Under the pieces are notes generated by a model, which searched no databases, was not told where the DNA came from, and worked only from the letters and a program-made list of their open reading frames with translations. DNA of 17,911 nt, taken from Eubacteriales Family XIII. Incertae Sedis bacterium (GTDB taxonomy: Bacteria; Bacillota; Clostridia; Peptostreptococcales; Anaerovoracaceae). Position 1 is the stretch's first letter; the number at the start of each line of letters is the position of its first letter. Below are positions 14,431-17,911 of the stretch, in pieces. The stretch spans positions 1 to 17,911 of the forward strand of contig JAIRPC010000081.1 of assembly GCA_031257215.1 (NCBI GenBank), given 5' to 3'. Position numbers and translations under genes: made by a program.

Positions 14431-15306
14431 GTGGACAGCAAGACAATTAAAAAGCTATTATTGAATACTAGCCCTCCTTTTCAGCCAGAATTGCTGCAGG
14501 GTAAATTCATTTCGGATGTGCATTGGAAGGTCTTGGAGTGGAATGACGTCAATATAAAAAACCTGGCGTGTTTCTACCAGTTCCGAACATCAGAGACAAT
14601 CGGCAAAATAAATATGTACCCTGACAACTGCGTCAAATTTTTGTTTGAATGTGTCCCTGGTTCGGATGTATCAAAGGCCAGGTTTATGGGAATCAACACC
14701 AAAAAGACCGAATTGGAACTGATGCCTGGCACCAAATATTTTATGTTTATGCCCTATTCCCATCTCGGGCTGCATCTGCTGGCGTCGTCCGCCGAGCTTC
14801 AAAACGTCAGTATGGATATCGAAACGGTATTGTCAAAGAACAACGCTCTTGCAATATGCCAGAACCATATAAACGATAAAACGAGCTTCAACGAGAACAT
14901 CAAGGTTATTCTGGAGAATGCCTCGAATGATGTCAAGGATGGGTATACGGTTGGCATTAGCGATTACTGTTCACTTGCCATGTGCCTGTCCAACGGCAAC
15001 ATAAACGCCGAAAATATCGAAAGGTTCACGGGCTATTCGAGCAGGCATTGCAGGGGTAAGTTCAAGGACAGCTACGGGTTCGGGCCCAAGATGTATTGCC
15101 GCATCCTGCGCTTTCAAGGGGCTATGGATGAGCTGATTCGCCAGTTCGACAAGGATGCTTTGGATATCGTGAGCGACCACGGGTATTTCGACCAGGCGCA
15201 TTTCATCAAAGATTTCAAGCTGTTCACGGATATGTGCCCCAATGAATTGAAGCGCGCTATCGGCATGGGGCAACGCGATAATATGGCGTACAAATTTCGC
15301 GTCTGA
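14431..15306 (+). CDS. AraC-family transcriptional regulator
   Basis: A DNA-binding regulator of about 291 residues. The C-terminal third (about 190-285) is the AraC/XylS double helix-turn-helix: NIERFTGYSSRHCRGKFKDSYGFGPKMYCRILRFQGAMD, then DIVSDHGYFDQAHFIKDFKLFTDMCPNELKRA, which matches the family signature closely. The N-terminal part (YPDNCVKFLFE...GINTKKTELELMPGTKYFMFMPYSHLGLHLL) resembles the ligand/effector half of regulators with a DUF6597-like domain, not the arabinose cupin. I choose GTG 14431 because GGAG at 14419-14422 is eight bases upstream; GTG 14422 has no such site. It follows the aldehyde oxidoreductase operon and carries the same dyad upstream, so it may control itself and that operon. 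Its coding sequence is more AT-rich than mop. Confidence 0.88.
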   Translation: MDSKTIKKLLLNTSPPFQPELLQGKFISDVHWKVLEWNDVNIKNLACFYQFRTSETIGKINMYPDNCVKFLFECVPGSDVSKARFMGINTKKTELELMPGTKYFMFMPYSHLGLHLLASSAELQNVSMDIETVLSKNNALAICQNHINDKTSFNENIKVILENASNDVKDGYTVGISDYCSLAMCLSNGNINAENIERFTGYSSRHCRGKFKDSYGFGPKMYCRILRFQGAMDELIRQFDKDALDIVSDHGYFDQAHFIKDFKLFTDMCPNELKRAIGMGQRDNMAYKFRV

Positions 15307-15307
15307 T

Positions 15308-15358
15308 TCGCACGTGTGCGTGACGCCGCAGCACGACGTCGAGGAGTTCGCGGAGTAG
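15308..15358 (+). pseudogene. Remnant of an amt-like 3' end
   Basis: In the frame ending at TAG 15356-15358 the sequence reads SHVCVTPQHDVEEFAE, whose last residues match the channel C-terminus YDDAEEFAE at 1055-1085. No start or upstream channel sequence exists because the AraC-type gene ends at 15306. It is a fossil fragment or insertion scar, not a functional gene. Confidence 0.55.
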
Positions 15359-15366
15359 ACCTAACA
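15341..15366 (+). repeat. 26-bp direct repeat, right copy
   Basis: Exact copy of 1068-1093 in the same orientation, beginning 35 bases after the stop of the AraC-type gene. Similarity extends weakly upstream (CGACG at 15334-15338 matches 1061-1065) and stops abruptly downstream. Together the copies bracket 14.2 kb. Confidence 0.85.
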
Positions 15367-15423
15367 CCCCCTTAGCAAGAATCGCCCCGTTCCTTAACAT
15401 TCGCTTGCTACCCTTATTCTATT

Positions 15424-16671
15424 ATGGGAAACAAAAATGCGAAAGCTGCCAAGGCAGCGGTTAACGGTTCGGTTGGTTGTTCGGAAAAGATTTTTGGTGG
15501 CGGGGAACGCGTTGGAGCGGGCGGGCGCGGATGGCGCTTCTATGTCCCGCTCTACGCGGTTCTCGCCGTGGTCGCCGCGCTGTTCGTCTTTACGGGCGGC
15601 GAGGCTGCCAAGGGCTTCATCAACCTCGGCAGCACCAATATCAAGTACGTCAAGGCGCAGGTGTTGGAGCTCGACAACTCTCAGCTCGCAAAGCCTGAGT
15701 ACGGCGGAGATCGCCTGACAGGCTTGCAGACCGTCAAGCTGAAACTGCTCGAAGGGGAATTCGCGGGGCGCACCGTCACCGTCGAAAATTATCTGCTCAG
15801 CGATTTTTATGTCTATCCGGAGGTCGGCAAAACCGTTGTCGCCAGCGTCGAGAATCGCGGCGAGGGCACTGCGCCTTACTGCCTTTTGGTCAGCCATTAC
15901 CGAATGCCAGGCATTCTCTTTTTGCTGATTCTGTTCGCCGTGATGCACATCGTTACATGTGGCGTCAAGGGCATCCACGCGCTGGCTGGGCTCGCGTTTA
16001 CGATGGTCACGATTTTCTTCTTCACCATACCCATGATTTATTACGGGCATTCTCCCGTGCTGCTCGCTATCGCCACGGGCATGATATCCGCGACCGTTTC
16101 GCTGGTGCTGCTGAATGGCATAGGGCGTAAGACGCTCGTGGCGGTGCTTGCGTCCTACCTGGGGTTCTGCTTCGCGGGCGTGACGTTCTCCATTTTTTCG
16201 ATGCTCGGAAATGTGAACGGATATAACGTGCCGCAGATGGGAACGCTCGCGTATTTTTCAGCGCAGACAGGCTTGCAGGTGGAGCATATACTTTTCGCGG
16301 GGGTGCTTATCGCGTCGCTCGGCGGGGTGATGGACGTGGGCATTTCCGTGGCTTCCGCCGTGCAGGAGGTGTTCCGCGCCGACCCGTCGCTCTCGCGCCG
16401 CAGCCTTTACAGGGCGGGGCTTGAAGTGGCGCGCGACACGAGCGGCACAATGAGCACGACGCTCATACTCGTGTTCACGGGAGGCAGTCTGTCCACGCTC
16501 ATCGCTATGGTCGCCTACGGCATACAGGTGAACCGCCTTTTCAATTCGGATTTTATTTCTGTGGAAATAGGACAGGGGCTGTCGGCGAGCGTTGCGCTCC
16601 TGCTGACAGCCCCCCTGTCGTCGCTTCTGGCCTCGCTGATTTATAAGTGGAAGCCGAAGCCCGTAGCCTAG
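15424..16671 (+). CDS. YibE/F-family membrane protein
   Basis: A 415-residue membrane protein of the YibE/F family, whose function is not established. A cytoplasmic, Gly-rich N-terminus is followed by one helix (about 38-58, FYVPLYAVLAVVAALFVF), an extracytoplasmic domain of about 100 residues (VKAQVLELDN...VASVENRG), and then seven or so helices from about 160. The segments HIVTCGVKGIHAL, GGVMDVGISVASAVQEV and RDTSGTMSTTLILVFTGG are typical of the family. No ribosome binding site precedes the ATG, yet no better in-frame start exists before the first helix. The gene lies outside the repeat-flanked block and converges on the cohesin-like gene, with only three bases between their stops. Confidence 0.88.
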   Translation: MGNKNAKAAKAAVNGSVGCSEKIFGGGERVGAGGRGWRFYVPLYAVLAVVAALFVFTGGEAAKGFINLGSTNIKYVKAQVLELDNSQLAKPEYGGDRLTGLQTVKLKLLEGEFAGRTVTVENYLLSDFYVYPEVGKTVVASVENRGEGTAPYCLLVSHYRMPGILFLLILFAVMHIVTCGVKGIHALAGLAFTMVTIFFFTIPMIYYGHSPVLLAIATGMISATVSLVLLNGIGRKTLVAVLASYLGFCFAGVTFSIFSMLGNVNGYNVPQMGTLAYFSAQTGLQVEHILFAGVLIASLGGVMDVGISVASAVQEVFRADPSLSRRSLYRAGLEVARDTSGTMSTTLILVFTGGSLSTLIAMVAYGIQVNRLFNSDFISVEIGQGLSASVALLLTAPLSSLLASLIYKWKPKPVA

Positions 16672-16680
16672 CCGCTAGGC
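16666..16680. other. Palindrome spanning both convergent stop codons
   Basis: GCCTAGC (16666-16672) and GCTAGGC (16674-16680) are perfect arms around one base and contain the stop codons of both converging genes. A hairpin could form on either transcript, but neither side has a T tract, so a bidirectional terminator is only a possibility. Confidence 0.35.
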
Positions 16681-17769
16681 CTTGCTCTCCCCGCTTTCCG
16701 ATTCCTGCCCCTCTTTCTTCCTGCGGCGCGCATAGATGAACAGCAACAATGCCGCCGCGCAGACGGCTGCCAGCAACAGCGGCAGACGCCACTCGGCGCT
16801 TCCGCTTCCGTCTGACGCGCCCGCGCTTTCTGCCAGCGGGGTATCGCCCGCGTCAAGTATGTTTCCGATATCGTCGGTGTTGTCTTCGCCGGGCGAGAAA
16901 GGAACCATCTGGGAGGTCTGCGTCATGTCGCCCGACGCGACCTTGCTTCCCGTGTTCGCCGCGCCGCCTGTCTGCACAGTGCTGACGCCCGCCGTGCTGC
17001 CCGCAGACGAGCCGCCCGCCGCGCCAGTGTTGCCAGAGCTGCCTGTGTTTGAGCTTGAACTGCTGCCCGAACTGCCGCTCTTGGCTTTGGCCAGGCTGTC
17101 TGTGGCTTTCGTGCCTGATCCCTTTTTGACGCTTCCCGTGCCGCCTGTGACCGTGGGATTGTCCGTGGCGTTAGTGCCGCCCTTGTCCTTTCCCGTATCA
17201 ATCTGCACGGGCGGGGCCACCGAGCCGCCGCCACCGACGTTTCCCGTGGATGCCCGCGTTACGGGTATGACCGTATTGGGGTAGGCTCGCAGGCTGTCTA
17301 CATCACCGTCCGCGTTCGCCAGGCTGTGCAGACGGGTTTCTTCGATAGTAATTTTCTCGGCGGCGTTTCCCTCGTAGCGAAAAACCAGGTTGCCGAAGCT
17401 CAGGCTGCCGTTCGACGGCTGATATTTGTTCGTAGCCGAAAAGAACCCGACCCACGTTTTGCCCTTTGCCTCCGCATGCACGGGGTTGTCTGTGCCGGAA
17501 GCGGGCTCAAACCTGAGATAGCCCAGGCCGCTGCTCTGCGTGAAAGCGATCTCCGCGCCCGCGACCGCCGAGCTTGCGGATATCACCAAGGGGATTTTTA
17601 CCTCCGTCACGCTAGGCGGCACCTCCGCCGCGTACGCGGCGGAGGTTCCAATAGCGAGCATGACGGCCAGCACTATCGCCCCCAAGCCCGGACGCAGAAA
17701 TCCTGGCGGGCGGAGCAATGCTTTGGCAGAACTTTTCTTCATATTATATGTATTCTTTTTATCGCTCAT
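16675..17769 (-). CDS. Membrane-anchored surface protein with a cohesin-like domain
   Basis: A 364-residue exported protein. A signal peptide occupies about 1-48 (basic start, hydrophobic AIVLAVMLAIG, likely cleavage after AYA or AYAA). Residues 52-172 look like a cohesin-type beta sandwich: VKIPLVISASSAVAGAEIAFTQSSGLGYLRFEP, then TWVGFFSATN, then GSLSFGNLVFRYEG and ITIEETRLHSL. A long Gly/Ser/Thr linker (about 173-325) resembles a cell-wall spanning region. A single helix (327-347, WRLPLLLAAVCAAALLLFIYA) and RRRKK anchor the C-terminus in the membrane; there is no LPXTG. AAAGGAG is 12 bases before the chosen ATG, and Met10 is an alternative with no such site. The gene follows a dockerin-type gene by 31 bases, so the two products may bind each other. 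The cohesin call is by pattern only. Confidence 0.72.
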   Translation of the reverse strand: MSDKKNTYNMKKSSAKALLRPPGFLRPGLGAIVLAVMLAIGTSAAYAAEVPPSVTEVKIPLVISASSAVAGAEIAFTQSSGLGYLRFEPASGTDNPVHAEAKGKTWVGFFSATNKYQPSNGSLSFGNLVFRYEGNAAEKITIEETRLHSLANADGDVDSLRAYPNTVIPVTRASTGNVGGGGSVAPPVQIDTGKDKGGTNATDNPTVTGGTGSVKKGSGTKATDSLAKAKSGSSGSSSSSNTGSSGNTGAAGGSSAGSTAGVSTVQTGGAANTGSKVASGDMTQTSQMVPFSPGEDNTDDIGNILDAGDTPLAESAGASDGSGSAEWRLPLLLAAVCAAALLLFIYARRRKKEGQESESGESKA

Positions 17770-17800
17770 CTTGCTCGTTCGCTCCTTTGAATCATTTGGC

Positions 17801-17911
17801 TTACAGGTTGTAGATGTGGTTCAGGATATTCACAAGGTCGGCAAGGTCAACTGTTCCATTTTTGTCAATATCTATGCCACGCTCGGATACGATAGCCCAT
17901 TTCGCGTCGCC
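17801..17911 (-). CDS. 3' end of a gene whose product ends in a dockerin-like repeat (partial)
   Basis: Only the last 36 residues are in the window; the gene continues beyond the right edge. They read GDAKWAIVSERG and then DIDKNGTVDLADLVNILNHIYNL, ending at TAA. D-x-D-x-N-G-x-V-x-x-x-D followed by an amphipathic helix is the calcium-binding loop and helix of a type I dockerin or EF-hand repeat. A terminal position is common for dockerins. The cohesin-like gene starts 31 bases downstream on the same strand. The stretch is too short to say what enzyme or surface protein it belongs to. Confidence 0.7.
   Translation of the reverse strand, partial: GDAKWAIVSERGIDIDKNGTVDLADLVNILNHIYNL

Noticed and set aside
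15308..15321. Terminator of the AraC-type gene from the CGCAC/GTGCG repeat
   Set aside because: The stem is five bases with a two-base loop and there is no T tract.
16736..17284. A 182-residue open frame on the plus strand opposite the cohesin-like gene
   Set aside because: It is the antisense of a Gly/Ser/Thr repeat linker, giving a Pro/Ala/Leu-rich product without domains; the minus-strand gene has a signal peptide, a domain and an anchor.

Overview
The window looks like chromosomal DNA from a strictly anaerobic, fermentative bacterium, most likely a Clostridia-type Firmicute. The reasons are strong AGGAGG ribosome binding sites before most genes, an O2-sensitive [FeFe] hydrogenase of the four-gene Hnd type, a molybdenum aldehyde oxidoreductase, and a cohesin/dockerin-type surface gene pair. 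Related hnd and mop gene sets are known from Desulfovibrio, so the taxon is an inference. No rRNA, tRNA, CRISPR array, transposase or integrase is visible.

Layout: (1) 12-1085, an Rh/Amt-type ammonium channel closed by a clear terminator. (2) 1439-3898, an iron-containing alcohol dehydrogenase followed by an MFS transporter. (3) 4131-8423, a four-gene hndABCD operon (NADH-linked, probably electron-bifurcating [FeFe] hydrogenase), with a sigma-54-like promoter upstream and a strong terminator downstream. (4) 8669-14205, a molybdenum aldehyde oxidoreductase, a large FAD/iron-sulfur/CCG-domain redox protein and a 61-residue zinc-ribbon-like protein. (5) 14431-15306, an AraC-family regulator. (6) 15424-16671, a YibE/F-family membrane protein. 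(7) On the minus strand, a cohesin-like membrane-anchored surface protein (16675-17769) preceded by the 3' end of a gene whose product ends in a dockerin-like repeat (17801-17911).

How the genes may work together (inference): the alcohol dehydrogenase makes aldehyde and NADH, the aldehyde oxidoreductase oxidises aldehyde to acid and passes electrons to iron-sulfur carriers (perhaps the neighbouring CCG-domain protein), and HndABCD disposes of or recovers the electrons as H2. The AraC-type regulator is the natural candidate controller. A 23-bp near-identical dyad lies upstream of both the aldehyde oxidoreductase and the regulator, and weaker relatives lie before the alcohol dehydrogenase and the hydrogenase.

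The whole block from the alcohol dehydrogenase to the regulator is flanked by an exact 26-bp direct repeat. The left copy is the last 18 bases of the ammonium channel coding sequence, its stop codon included, plus 8 bases; the right copy follows the regulator. This suggests that the 14-kb block was inserted at, or duplicated from, the 3' end of the channel gene.
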